Positions 52,920-64,000 of a stretch of 64,000 nt of DNA are shown here, in pieces. The stretch lies in the NCBI GenBank assembly GCA_028752905.1, contig JAQNBH010000006.1:29423410-29487409 (forward strand), in the 5' to 3' direction. The DNA is from Cladorhizidae sp. MBARI D1340-BT2 (Eukaryota; Porifera; Demospongiae; Poecilosclerida; Cladorhizidae). A model generated the notes under the pieces. That model did not search any database, was not told the DNA's origin, and saw nothing but the letters and a program-made list of their open reading frames with translations. A program made the translations under genes and the position numbers. Each line of letters opens with the position of its first letter. The stretch's first letter is position 1.

Positions 52920-54290
52920 TGTCCAATAAAGTTACTTCTTTTCGATGCATAACATGCACAACGTTACTAGCCCTCTCCAAATAAGAATGTTTGTCAACAG
53001 ATTGGTGAAATGTTGGCTAGACAGCTAGATACAGGTTGGTGTAAATCTTGCAAGGGTTAATTGGTGGCCGAGGTGTCATCACCAAAATCCTGCTTACTTC
53101 TTATTTGTTGCCAATCAGCATGTTCGAATAACCTTACGAATATAGCCCTCTAGCAACTTTTCCCCCCTCCATTATGTACAATTTTATAATAATCTGTTAA
53201 CTGTGAAAAAACAAACTCTATGTTGCAATAATACCAGTTAGAGACTGCTGACACACAAGCTATTGCCTAGTCTAGTCTAGGTAAAGATCAACTACTGACC
53301 TTTGTAGATTTAGAGTACCCTACTTAGTTAAAGCCTTGCACACAAAGACTGACTAAAGATCTAGGGTTTGCTAATGCCTACTTATGGCACAGCTTACTTT
53401 GGAAAAAAAGATTGCAAATGCTATCTAGTAGTGAAGCTATGACTTAAAAACCAGTTAAAGCCCAGCTACCAAAGAACTCAAGAGATCATGACCCATAACA
53501 CAGTCTGAATCTACTTACTTCTTCCATAATGTGCTTCATGATAGCTTTTCAACATCTTCTGCTTGTAGATCAGGAGGTGTAGGACAAAGATATGTCCTCG
53601 GAAAAGGTGTGTAATCATGCATTATTTCTTTATAAAGATTTGTGTCTACTATATTGTTTTTATCTAGTTTTCTGTGTCTCCTACCATTATGCACGAACCT
53701 TTGTCAACTGATTTTTTTATTATTGATCTATCATTAGCTAAGGTTGAAAGGTCTTGTTCTACTTGGCAGACATGCTGGACTTATGTTCAGTCGGGTTACT
53801 TGTCTTTCTCTTGCTATTTCAAAATATTTTCATACATTTTACTGCCCTTTGGGGTTGCTATTGCTTTTAGGGACCATGGGTGTCTTGTGAAGCCTACTGA
53901 TTGTCTTCTAAAATAATCTTAGCCATCTAATGTGAAATATGGGGGAATAATCTGAAGGGTTTGTTTGGTGTGATGCAAAATTTCAATCCTTGTTCTGTAT
54001 TTTAGTTTCTTTCCGTTGGAGTGTTCCTAATGTGATGGTTTACTATGAAGGAATGTTTTTTGGTGGTGTTGTGTTGTGGGCCTATTTGGGTCAATTAGTT
54101 GTGGGGGGCAGTTTTTTGGCACCTCCTCTACCAGTAAACTCCCCTACCCCCCAAAAAAATAACAACCAAAAAACATCAACAGGCAATGTAGTGTGAGGGT
54201 CCTGCCTGTTGTGTTATGAAGAGGTTGGAGAGGGTTTGAGGTTTGGTGAGTTTGGAGGGAGTCAATCATGTCCAGCTTAGTTCTGTTATG
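52920..54290. other. no gene recognised
   Basis: AT-rich sequence with chance frames at 53674-53916 and 53990-54196. No domain is seen. Confidence 0.45.
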
Positions 54291-54299
54291 GTAGGCAGG

Positions 54300-54795
54300 T
54301 ATTATTGTATACTCGGAGGGGATTATGTCTAGGGGCCTGGTTATGGTATACTGGGCAGGGATTATGTCTAGAGGCCTGGTTATGGTATACTGGGCAGGGA
54401 TTATGTATAGGGGCCTGGTTATGGTATATTAGGCAGGGATTATGTCTAGGGGCCTGGTTATGGTATACTGGGCATCAACGCCTTCTTCATCGATGGTGTT
54501 CTCATCAGGGATTATGTATAGGGGCCTGGTTATGGTATACTGGGCAGGTATTATGTCTAGGGGCTGGGTTATGGTATACTGGGCAGGGATTATGTCTAGG
54601 GGCCTGGTTATGGTATACTGGGCAGTGATTATGTCTAGGGTCTGGGTTATGGTATATACTGGGCAGGGATTTTGTCTAGGGGCCTGGTTATGGTACACTG
54701 GGTAGGGATTATGTCTAGGGGCGTGGTTCTGGTATACTGGGCAGGGATTATGTCTAGGGGCATGGTTATGGTATACTGGGCAGGGATTATGTCTG
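54300..54795. repeat. 39-bp minisatellite, about 12-13 copies
   Basis: The unit is GGTTATGGTATACTGGGCAG plus GGATTATGTCTAGGGGCCT. One unit is interrupted by about 30 unrelated bases (ATCAACGCCTTCTTCATCGA) at 54475-54508. The frames in it (both strands) are repeat translations. Confidence 0.95.
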
Positions 54796-54799
54796 GTTT

Positions 54800-56365
54800 G
54801 GTTCCAGCCATGGCACCCTGTGGGGGAGTGGGGGACAGCCAACCCGAGGATACAATCATTGTTAATTATGAGCTGTAGGCTGGAGCCTGAAGCCAAGGGA
54901 TTACCACACTACCCAGTTGAAAGAACATATCCTCCAATGTAGGCATATGGATTTTCTCTGTAGTCTGCAAATCTCTGTGCTAGAGGAAGCTGTCTATTGT
55001 GTTTGTTTATTTGTCATCCAGTTCTTTTGGGAGGCTGTTCTGGATTGGCGCAGATTATCCTTCCTAGAATTAGAAATTCTTTAGTGTATTTATAGCTAAG
55101 GGTGGTAGTGTTAGTGTTGTACGTGCGTGTATCAACTTGGTGTTTACTCTGTTGATGGAGATAATCCGAAACATGATTATCTTCTTCTTGCCTCTGAATG
55201 AGTGATAGTGTGGTATATAGAAGGGGAGCTGTGGGAGGGGCCACCTGTGGTGGAGTGGTAAACTGTCCTGTGTTGGTGCGTCCAACCTCTAGCTATCCTC
55301 CTGCTCCTCCAGATATCCTCCTGCTCCCCAGGGAGAGAGTCTTCAATGCTGAGCAATGGTGGGACATGGTAGAGGACTTATTTATGTAAATATGGTTGTC
55401 TTCAAAAAGTTATTTGACGGCGAGATCAATATATTTTTAATTGGCAAATATTTGGAGGTATCTTTGTCTATGCTAAGAATGAGGTACTCAATGCTTGTTG
55501 GTGCTTATAAAGAGAGGTAAGCACATATTCACACTTTTGTGATTGCATGGTGGATGGTGTGAGTGATGCTATATATAGTAAGTGGGTGTTGTGTGTATTA
55601 CAGAGTGTTGCATTGGAATGTGGATGATGCATGATAGTGCAGGTTTTGTTTGGGCTAGAACAGAAAGAAGGAAAAAAAACTTAGAAAGTGATAAACTGAT
55701 AAACTGAGGATAAACATTCCCTAGGGGAAGGGAGGGTTATGGCTAGTAGGTGATTACTGATATGATGAAACTGGAGTACTTTCTCTTTCAAGAGAGAAAG
55801 ATGCATTACACTTGATAATATTTTAATCTATGATGTTATTTTAATCTCTTAATTCATTTAAATTCATGAGAGACTTCTTCATTTTGGGGTACACACTTAT
55901 GGCGGTGTGTGCCTTAGTAAATGTGTGTTTTGTAGATTTCCTTTTATATGCTTCTTGGGTTGATTTGTTGGATTGGTTTGTTGGTTTTAGGTTCTGGTTT
56001 CTTTTGTATCCCTTGTGCCTGAGTGTCCTGCTTGTTTTCAGCTTATTGGGGTCTACCTTGAGGAGAGGAAGAGGAGTATGCAGAATAATTTTTATTGTAG
56101 ATAGGGACAGGTGTGTACCCTTGTTGTGACAATGGCTATTTTTATTTCCGGTTTGTGTTTTATATCTTGTTGTATTAAGGGGGACCCTGACTGTATTTTT
56201 ATTTATATTTATTTCTTATTATTATTTAACTTACTCATACTATAGTTAAACAGTGAATCTATCACTTTGTAAAGTTTCAGAAGATTTGGTTATTTAATTA
56301 TAAAGTTATCATAATTTTTATACACACCACTCCAAAGATTCATCTCAAGAGAAGGGCCCGCCACA
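54800..56365. other. no gene established
   Basis: Small frames at 55014-55285 (-) and 55198-55389 (+) overlap each other. A hydrophobic frame at 55866-56129 (+) looks like translated T/G-rich DNA. Confidence 0.4.
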
Positions 56366-56367
56366 AG

Positions 56368-56505
56368 CCGGTGTCGTGCCCTATTAGTCCCACTGCCATA
56401 TTTGTCCCTTTAGCTACACCGTGCAAGCGCAGCCTCACAAAATTAATAAACCACGCATAAATAAAGTCAGCTGCCAAATTTGTCCCTCGTGTGGAGCTGA
56501 ATTGT
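56368..56505 (+). repeat. Ginger1 terminus with CCGG target site
   Basis: CCGG (56368-56371) is followed by TGTCGTGCCCTATTAGTCCC and CTGCCATATTTGTCCC. A second CTGCCAAATTTGTCCC lies at 56471. TGT ends and CCGG targets are known for Ginger1. The coding start follows directly. Confidence 0.72.
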
Positions 56506-56767
56506 GATGGTGAGGACAGAGAAGGACCCTGCAGTATATCTGCGGAAGATCGAATATTTCCTTAAGAATGGAAAATACAGTTGTGACATGAGTGCGAAGG
56601 AGCAGAGTGGAATAAGAAAAATAATTGACACCTCTTGGTATATTAATCTTTATCCAAATCACTGGCATTCAGATAACATAAGTATTCAGAACAAATGCCA
56701 CATTCTACAAATACCAACATTCTATCCTGTTTGCACTTTAAGACATGACAACAAAGAGGTTCTGTAA
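56504..56767 (+). pseudogene. Ginger1 transposase N-terminal fragment
   Basis: The frame begins MMVRTEKDPAVYLRKIEYFL and KNGKYSCDMSAKEQSGIRK. This resembles the N-terminal leader of Ginger1/KRBA2-like integrases, which usually precedes a DGxLYY strand and the H2C2 zinc finger. Here the similarity fades after about 45 residues and nothing later in the integrase is found. Its place immediately inside the terminal repeats supports the call. Confidence 0.55.
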
Positions 56768-56769
56768 AT

Positions 56770-58225
56770 CACATCTACTTCTCACAAATTAGCAAGTTCC
56801 TCTGTACCCAATAGTTCATTGCGATAATAATTATGGCACTTTTTTGTTATTCAGCTGTGACTAAATTACAAATCAATGTCAATTACAAATCAATGTCAAG
56901 TTCATGATCGGAAAATTTGATAGTAGTAAGCTCGACCGGCAATAAATAAATATGATAATCTTTCTATAAGTCAGCTTATAATTCTCAAGTCAAGTACCTA
57001 CTCGCAACCCCTTCTGCTCTCAACAACCTCGACGGTGACACCTCCATCTGTCTCCTTTGTCAAGAAGTTCAAAAGTCATTGCATGGTTGTTGCTGCAATA
57101 ACGGGGTTTGTGGAGTCCCCCCTGCTATTGAAGGAAATTGACGCTAGCAGCCTTATCTGGGATAAGGTTTGACAAGTTCAGAAAATTTATTTTCGTTCTG
57201 GACATTCAAAACACAAACCATTGGGGGAGGTAGAATAAGAATAACATTCGATTCATTCAAAAGATTGGTGGCGGGGGAATAACAAACGAGTGCCATAATT
57301 ATTTATACAAAGCCTTGATAATTATAAGTACTAATCCAAAAAAAAAAAGTTGTTCAAGTGATAAAACCTCTTCATCTCTTCTTTAGTTTTGTCTTCTTTT
57401 CCATTCTAGGTTGCCATGTGGGGAATCACGCAATGTTTAAAACAACTGCGATATACATCCCTGCCTTCGATCCTGTACCAGAAACTTGCACCGTACACCG
57501 AATACCAATTCATCCAGAACATTATATGAGTTTGGTAGATGCTCTAGCCTTCATCAGGATGCTAAGACTCATGTGGGGTTGTTATTTTGGTTAGCTGGCT
57601 AGTTGTCCACCACGTGAGTTTCCTGACCCAATGTGGCAGCAATGTAGGAGGGAGTGGTTTTAGGGGGTACAAAGTCTTGCGAATTTAGCGATTTTTTGGT
57701 TGCAAAATTGACAACCTGCTAAGAAATTTGTGTACCAAATCTGTCCTCTCTCTCATGACTGGAGCGATGTTTACAGTAACATAGAGGAACTTCCCCTCTA
57801 CTGGTTCATTGTATTAATTCTTAGTAAAAACTTTGACCTCTACACCGCCAGTGACTTTGGCAGGAATTTTCAGATCTCTTTTAACAACTTGTATTCAGTA
57901 ATTCTGCATGAACCCTTGTACCATGAAATAGGTGTACCTCGAGATTTCTCTCGGAAAATGTCCAACTACCAGATTCCACTACCATGACACTTTATGACAG
58001 ATTTTAGCAGCTATTATTAGGATTGTGAAGTTGTTGCCTAGCAGACAAAATTTCATTAAGTACTGGACTTCAGGTAGCCACTAACTACAAAGAAGAAACT
58101 AAACTTTTGTTTATCATCCAAAGGACTGGTTAAATGTGCAATAAACTTTGAAGTTGATTGAGGAAGGCATTGCTCAATATGTTGTGAAGAAACGAACAGA
58201 ACTGCAAGTAGCTGCTACACACAAG
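56770..58225. other. two possible exons, otherwise nothing recognised
   Basis: A strong acceptor (TCTTCTTTTCCATTCTAG, about 57410) precedes a frame CHVGNHAMFKTTAIYIPAFD, VPETCTVHRIPIHPEHYMSL (57411-57590). An 85-codon frame lies at 57730-57987. Neither is recognised. Confidence 0.35.
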
Positions 58226-58229
58226 GCCC

Positions 58230-58628
58230 TGGTGTTGTAAGAGAGCAAGTGACACAGAAGGTCAAACACGAGTTATCGTCATTAAATTGCAAGTTTGTGC
58301 TAGCTCCTGCTAACATGACATTGTTTTCAGCCACTTCATCTAACGGTCAATAGGTCAGCCCAAAAAATCAGATACTACAATGATGCAACAACTTGAGAGT
58401 GGGAAGCAGCTTGGAAATGTTGATGCTGTGAAGCAAGAACTTGAGAGTGGGAAGCAATTTGAAGATGTTGAAGTTGATTTTCGCTCAACCACGTGGCTAG
58501 TGAAGATGTATAACTTCTTCACCACCTGTGTTAAAGGATGGAAGAAGGCAGGTGTACTTGGAATATTGGATGGCAGCACTGAAATTCCAACTGAAGACCC
58601 TTTTCAGACATTCAAATTATCTCAATGA
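58230..58628 (+). pseudogene. pogo/Tigger-like transposase C-terminal fragment
   Basis: KVKHELSSLNCKFVLAPANM (about 58258) corresponds to the stretch before the third catalytic acid in pogo/Tigger (DDE_1) transposases, where VPANMTxxFQPLDLTVNG is usual. After a deletion, LESGKQLGNVDAVKQELESG (a duplicated ESGKQ repeat) leads to VDFRSTTWLVKMYNFFTTCV, KGWKKAGVLGILDGSTEI and EDPFQTF, the usual pogo C-terminal pattern. The stop is at 58626. Most of the protein is missing. Confidence 0.6.
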
Positions 58629-58629
58629 A

Positions 58630-60158
58630 CTCTATCTTGAAAGAATAACATTAAAATCACCTCAATAATCAACTTCAAATTGTATTCCCAAGAAGTTTCG
58701 TCTACATACTCTAGCCTACAGCAGGAATAATTATTGGTATTATAATAACAACAACATACAATTCGTCAATGTTGGCATCCATGTTGGTGATAATAAAAAA
58801 ATATAGCCCCACTCTCCTTTCACATGTAATGTAGGAGTGACTTCATCTCCGGTTATATATATGCTCATGAAATCCCATAACAATGCCGGTCTTCCTAAAA
58901 TAGCACCTGCCAATAATACTAGCACCGAGGGCTTCCTCGAGCCACTGCTGTCTAGGACTTACTAGGACTGCAGAAAATTGGGGCCTGCAGGAATTTAGGT
59001 CCACAACTTTGACTGCCTGTAACTGAAGCATTTATATTTGTGCATCAGTATTGGTGTTACAAGAGAGCACACAAAGAGAGCTATCGTTTCAGCTATATAT
59101 CAACTTCATAGAATGATGTATGCAGAATTTATGGAGCTCCAAAACATAACAACAGATTGTTGTTTTTACTTTTTAACTCAACACAGGTGACAGACAATTG
59201 CCTCTGACACATGTGAGGTCTTTACCTTTGTGATGAAATTTAACTGCCTAACAATTACATCATGAAATATAAATATTCTTTCAATTAGGTTTGTGTATTT
59301 AGTTCCAACATTTCAACTAAAATACTTCGGCCCTGATGGAGACATACGTATTTCACTAGAAACATTAGCACTAAAAACAAAACAGTTGATTGAAATAGAA
59401 ATATTCATGTCACCTGATAATAATCATTTATAAGATGTTCTTTCACTTGTTACTTCAATATCTAAGCAATAGGTTGGACGAGAGGAAGGTAGCAATATAG
59501 GAGAGTACCAGGTAGGATAAGAACCTTTTGGAGATGGAGGAAAGTTACTTGGGGATGTAGATTTTAAGTGTGCGGCAGAAAACTTGTTACAGAGAGATAC
59601 CATATTTTATTACCAGATAATTTAGCTAGCTTATAATATACAAAATGATAAGAGCTAGAGCTGGTATAATGTTCAAGCTATCAACTTTGTTATTATATAT
59701 AGTATATAGTTATTGCAATTCTTTCACTTTTATAGCTATCATTATGTACTGACTTCATCTCACTCGCCTGGAAACTGATCTAAATCACTATCATCTACGG
59801 GTACACAGTATCATCAGTAAAACTGTTCAAACAGATTTCAAGAATTTTTTTTTACAGAGTAAATGAACAATAATTTAGTTCAGTTTCAGGGACATGACGA
59901 TGACTTTTGTACTTTTTTTAATCACCTTGCATTTCTTTTACAACCGTTATCTCTTCTCTGTATGCTCTGTGTACTCACATATTTTTCTGTCTGCTGAATC
60001 CATTGCAGTGTGTATAATTTCTCCAAACCATTAAACGAGTAATCACAATTGGCACGTGTATACTGTTTTGCTTGACCCAACACATGTTCAAATGGATTTA
60101 GTTAGCAGTGGAATTTTGGCAGAAATATTGCTCTGTGCTCCCTGCTTGTGAAAAGCTC
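58630..60158. other. AT-rich, no gene recognised
   Basis: Only chance frames are present. The inverted duplication starts at its right edge. Confidence 0.5.
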
Positions 60159-61400
60159 TTCCACCTTTGATTTTTTGGTTTGAAAGTCATCCATTGTCTC
60201 AAGGTTCTTGATCATGTCTGCTTTCAACATGCCAGTTGTGTTAACATTGTGTTCTTGGAGCACTTTTCACAGGCCGTTCTGTTTACCACTTCCAGTTATG
60301 GAAAATTGAACCTGCTCCATTATCATTGACCAAGTGCTCCAAACTTTAAAAAAACTCTTGCCGCCATAGGAATATCTGGGTGTGTTTTCTTAGCTTCATC
60401 ATGTTCGTGTGCGGTTAGACGAAAAAGCGTTTGTGTTCGTCAATGAAGTCACTGATCATCAACCACGAATAGCACCTTTGGGATGAATAACCAACTTTCC
60501 CTCCTCTCCCCATTACCATGACTGGCCTTCATTGGCATGAAAGCTTGATTCATCAAGGCATAATAACACCAAGCATCGCCAATTGTTTCATCGGTCACTT
60601 CATCTACACACAAAGGAGGTGGCAAGTGAGTTAACTCCAAGATTTCAATTTTGTGCAGATACATGCGACGATATTCTCTCCCATCATCATGCTCAAGACC
60701 GTCAAAGTATATGGCCTTCTTTAGAGATGTAGGTGAGAAATCAAGATCATACAGCCACTTTGTGGCTGTTTGTGGAGTGGTGGAACGGAAAAAACCCGGT
60801 GGTAAGTGAGAATTTGGTAACATCTCTGAATTTACCCAGGTTGCAAATTTTGCAGCAGTCATAACTGGCTCACTTTTCCTTTACGTAACCATGCCAATGC
60901 TTTCAATCTGCAGTGTTCATCATCCATAACATATGGCCGAATGTGCTTGCCTTGCGTTGATCCAGTAAACTCTCCCTTGCACTGGTAGAAATCTTTCATC
61001 CAGCCTCTGATTGTCTTTTTATTGAAACCAACCACTAAACCAGCTTTAGTAGCTGTAGCAACATAAGTTAGGCCAAAACCCTTTCGAAATATATCCATTA
61101 TGGTAATGGCAATCATTCTAACAGTGTCCTTTGGCTGGCAATGCATCCACTCACTATATGCCTCTTGTGCATCTTCTGAGAAAGGACTCTGGCTCAAACT
61201 AATTTTCAGATGATGGCAGTATCGGAGGGAAAGCAAACAATTCATCAAGCTCACCAACACTGCTTGAATGTAAGTCAACTCCCACCCTTTGCTGTTTAGC
61301 AGCTCTTGCTACAGCTGCTTTGTCAGCATGGTGCTTCCTTAGACCATCGGGACTTTTTTTGTGTCCATCCTCACTCTTAGTCACTCCCCCAAAACTTTCT
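60159..61400 (-). pseudogene. IS630/Tc1-mariner-like transposase remnant, right copy
   Basis: Read leftwards: GLRKHHADKAAVARAAKQQR (about 61340), RMIAITIMDIFRKGFGLTYV, KTIRGWMKDFYQCKGEFTGS, RLKALAWLRKGK, then MTAAKFATWVNSEMLPNSHL (about 60862), FRSTTPQTATKWLYDLDFSP, KAIYFDGLEHDDGREYRRMY. This copy keeps longer frames than the left one (TAAKFATWVN to LPPPLCVDEV is unbroken). Broken frames follow with HDES-like and LTPHEHDEA-like segments. Confidence 0.67.
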
Positions 61401-61629
61401 ATACTTCAGAGAAAGAAGCCCAACTGATTCAGTCGCAGGAGTTGTCATGGAAACCTGCCACGCCCACTTTTTGTATTGTACTAAAATCCCATAGAGTTTC
61501 TAAATGCACCAGGTGCAGCTAAAGTGATATCATTTTAAAAGAAATTTTGAGCTGAGCATTATGGTGCAAGAAATTTTGGTCAAATTAAGTGTTGGTAAGT
61601 TACAGTACAAAGTTCACGGGGACAATAAT

Positions 61630-63290
61630 GACTTCCTGCACTATACACATATTTTAATATTGAAGTTGAGTTTTTTATTTGAACTCCAGCTACCCAGGGA
61701 GTCTAAGTCATGTTGAAGTTGGTAGCAGTCGTTCACATTCCATACCAGTTTGATGCATTGGGTGGGATCAGCAATGATAAAGATATTGGAGAACTTAGTA
61801 CAAACTTTAATGTAGATAATTAATAATAGAGATTTAAAGATACTTCCTTGGGGCAGTCCGAGAGAGACACAATAGGTACCAGAAGACAGATATGACCTAA
61901 ACCAGTTCCATATGTCCCTAGTAATTAAAATGCAGTGCTACTTGAATAGAAGTTCACCATGGGGGAACTATAAAAAGCCTCGGTAGATGGTTAAACTTTT
62001 GAGTTGTAATAGTCATTACAATAAATAGTTAGTTCTCATGAATAGTAACAACAGTTGAAGGGTGAAACTATTTTTCTGCAATCTTGTTTAGATTGAACAA
62101 GTAGCAAAGCTGATTATCTTTTCATAGACCAGTTTCTCTATAATTTTAGAGATGAGCTATTGGTCTGTAGTTGGCGCCCAAGGGCTTATTCCCTGATTTA
62201 TAAATTGGAATAATGTTGTGTATGTACCAATCAGCTGCAATGTACTGGTCCATGATGCTCAGGGAGAACAGATTTTATAGACAGCCAAAGCAGTGTAGTC
62301 TTGGATGCATTTCATCAATTTCTTTACCTTTGTTTTGGTCAAGTTTTACTAAGGATATCCATACAATTCCTCTGCAGAGATGGTAAAGGTGGCCTGGATT
62401 TCTGAGGAAATAGGCATGAGTACTGCTGTGGAAGGATGAGTGGGCTACTAGTGAAAACAGAATTGAAGCAGCTGTTCTGCAGACTGTCCCTTTCATAGCG
62501 AGTAGAGGTAATTGCAGAGCTATGATCGGAATGTGTATACTATGTTTATTCTGGCTAGGCTGTTAATGCAGTTGTCTTTCATGATATTCTTTATGCTTCG
62601 AACATTTGGATCTGAAGTTGGTGGGTTAAGGAGAGTAATTGCTCATATATAGTTGGAGGTGGAAGGAGTCCTCCTGTAATACTATCATATGTTTATTCTG
62701 GCTGGGTTGTTATTGCAGTTGTCTTTCACAATATTGATGATATCTTTTTACTTTGGACATTTGGAACTGAAGTTGGTGGGTCAAGGAGAGTAGTTGCTCA
62801 TAGTTGGAAGTGGAAGGAGCCATCCTGTACTTTGTTCTGCTTGAGTGAATGCAGTTGAGAGAATACTTTATTATTGGAGAAATATATTTCGGTCGCTGGT
62901 GACGATTTTTTTTACTGACACAGTATTGGTGATTACTGGTTTTAGTGCTAAGCATACATATTCTGTATCATTTAGAGAAAGTAAGTGGTGAAAATAAAAA
63001 ATCTAATAAAAGTCATTCAGGCCATCCATGTCAGCTTTAGAGAGAGAGATAAAAAAATCTTGCATGATGAGGTTGTGTGGGAATGGCAGTAGTTATAAAT
63101 GAGGTAACTTGAATTGGTCCAACTTGAACAGAAAGCGGAATAAAGGATGAGCTCAATATGATTTGGTAATGACAAAATCAAGGATATTGCCAGTTTGAGT
63201 AGGGCTGGTTATAAACAGACGCAGTGTGTACAGTTATAGACTGAGGTCACAGAACATCGAAGAATTCATGGACGGATTGGTATGTGAGGC
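61630..63290 (-). pseudogene. LINE fragment, right copy
   Basis: This is the inverted counterpart of 28800-30575. It includes the segments SKVKRYHQYCERQL (about 62730), ACRTAASILFSL-type sequence (about 62470) and RT-like blocks near 62190 and 61850. It is equally degraded. Confidence 0.66.
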
Positions 63291-63679
63291 TCAGTTGATA
63301 TCAGTGAAGTTAAAGTGATAGATTATTATTACTTTGCCCATAGCGCAAGTTTCTTTCAGATAAGAGAACAGGCCAAGGTGATATGAATTAGGAGACACAT
63401 AGCTACTGTATTCAGTAAGATGATTAGATTTAGGTCAAAATAGTTGTTATGAATTGGTGCAAGAAGGTAATATTATGATCCTATATCCCAATAAGACATG
63501 CACACACTTCTCTTATAAAAATCAAGAGCATGTAACACTACTGAGGCTGGCGGGGCAAGTGGTGCACACTTATCTGCTAATTAAGCAGGATGTGAGAGCA
63601 GGCTGGTTAATGCCGTACTGAAGTTGTTATCTTACCGAGTTGAACTACTCGAAGATGGATAGTTTATGTAACATTTACA

Positions 63680-64000
63680 TTCACAGGAAGGACCAAGCTT
63701 AGGCTGGAAAGAAGAGAAAGCTCCCAGTTACCCTGATCACGGGCTTCCTTGTAGCTGAAAGAACAACTCTCCTCGAATATGATGCTTTCTAACAAGCAGA
63801 ATTTGAGGGTTGCAGTTGCTGTGAATGATTTCGCCTCTGTCAACTTAGACCATCAGGTAGTAAAGAGGAACCAAAGCCAAGATTCAGTGGTAGATTTACC
63901 AATGGCTACCTCTGCTGTTCAATTTCGGGTAAGTTTCAAACAGCAGTTTGGAATCTGTTGCAGGATGTTGATATAGGAAAGTTTGATTATCTTCTCATCC
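63680..64000 (+). pseudogene. CobW/ZNG1-type GTPase pseudogene, right copy (partial at window end)
   Basis: KLPVTLITGFLVAERTTLLE (about 63720) is the Walker A region. GFL and TTLL are kept, but the Gly-Ala-Gly-Lys core reads Val-Ala-Glu-Arg. A stop follows. LRVAVAVNDFASVNLDHQVV (about 63806) and a shifted-frame NGYLCCSI (about 63905) come next. The left copy shares the same P-loop change, so the duplication happened after inactivation of this motif. Confidence 0.83.

Larger units (their letters stand above)
60159..64000 (-). repeat. right arm of the large inverted duplication
   Basis: It is the reverse complement of 28226-32059 with the same order of parts: DDE remnant, LINE fragment, CobW pseudogene. 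It runs off the window. Confidence 0.9.

Noticed and set aside
54305..54896. Repetitive frames on both strands resembling structural proteins
   Set aside because: They are translations of the 39-bp minisatellite, whose length is a multiple of three.
55866..56129. Hydrophobic 87-codon frame, possible membrane protein
   Set aside because: The hydrophobicity follows from T/G-rich DNA. No splice context or recognisable helix pattern.

Overview
The window is eukaryotic: AT-rich, intron-containing DNA with microsatellites, minisatellites and many decayed metazoan-type transposons. There is no operon structure, rRNA, CRISPR array or tRNA gene that I can see. The mix of Ty3/gypsy, hAT, piggyBac, Ginger1, pogo-like and LINE sequence, the AGCT-rich low-complexity tracts and the short introns suggest a marine invertebrate, possibly a demosponge. 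That is an impression from composition, not a proof. Almost every coding signal belongs to a mobile element and nearly all of them are broken. Only a few possible host exons are visible.

Layout. 0.15-2.0 kb: piggyBac transposase pseudogene (-). 2.49-5.83 kb: hAT element of the ZMYM1/TTF-zinc-finger type (-), with a local 205-bp duplication. 5.8-8.7 kb: no gene seen. 9.0-13.4 kb: gypsy element 1 (-) with LTRs, a tRNA-Leu primer site and a polypurine tract. 13.4-14.3 kb: 32-bp minisatellite. 15.9-19.8 kb: gypsy element 2 (-). 20.4-20.8 kb: possible first exons and promoter of a host gene (-). 24.4-25.3 kb: second piggyBac-like fragment (-) next to three 43-bp-spaced palindromes. 27.1-32.1 kb: CobW/ZNG1-like GTPase pseudogene (-), LINE fragment (+) and IS630/Tc1-mariner-like transposase remnant (+). 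The same block recurs inverted at 60.2-64.0 kb. 32.8-38.4 kb: tandemly duplicated unknown sequence.

39.0-50.8 kb is a nested transposon island. Its base appears to be a Ginger1 DNA transposon, whose integrase-like transposase carries a C-terminal Ulp1 protease and a PHD finger. Into it have gone an hAT MITE, an hAT transposon, a 1.85-kb CTAC array, gypsy element 3 (partly tandem) and gypsy element 4. Element 4 splits the Ulp1 exon with a near-perfect target duplication. A 422-bp MITE (51.8 kb), a 39-bp minisatellite (54.3 kb), a second Ginger1 end with a CCGG target site (56.4 kb) and a pogo-like transposase tail (58.2 kb) follow.

The most interesting points are these. (1) The gypsy elements place integrase upstream of reverse transcriptase, as in the Gmr1 clade. 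(2) The Ginger1 Ulp1-PHD transposase and its repeat-rich termini. (3) An inverted duplication of at least 3.8 kb carrying a P-loop-dead CobW pseudogene. (4) A helically regular palindrome array.
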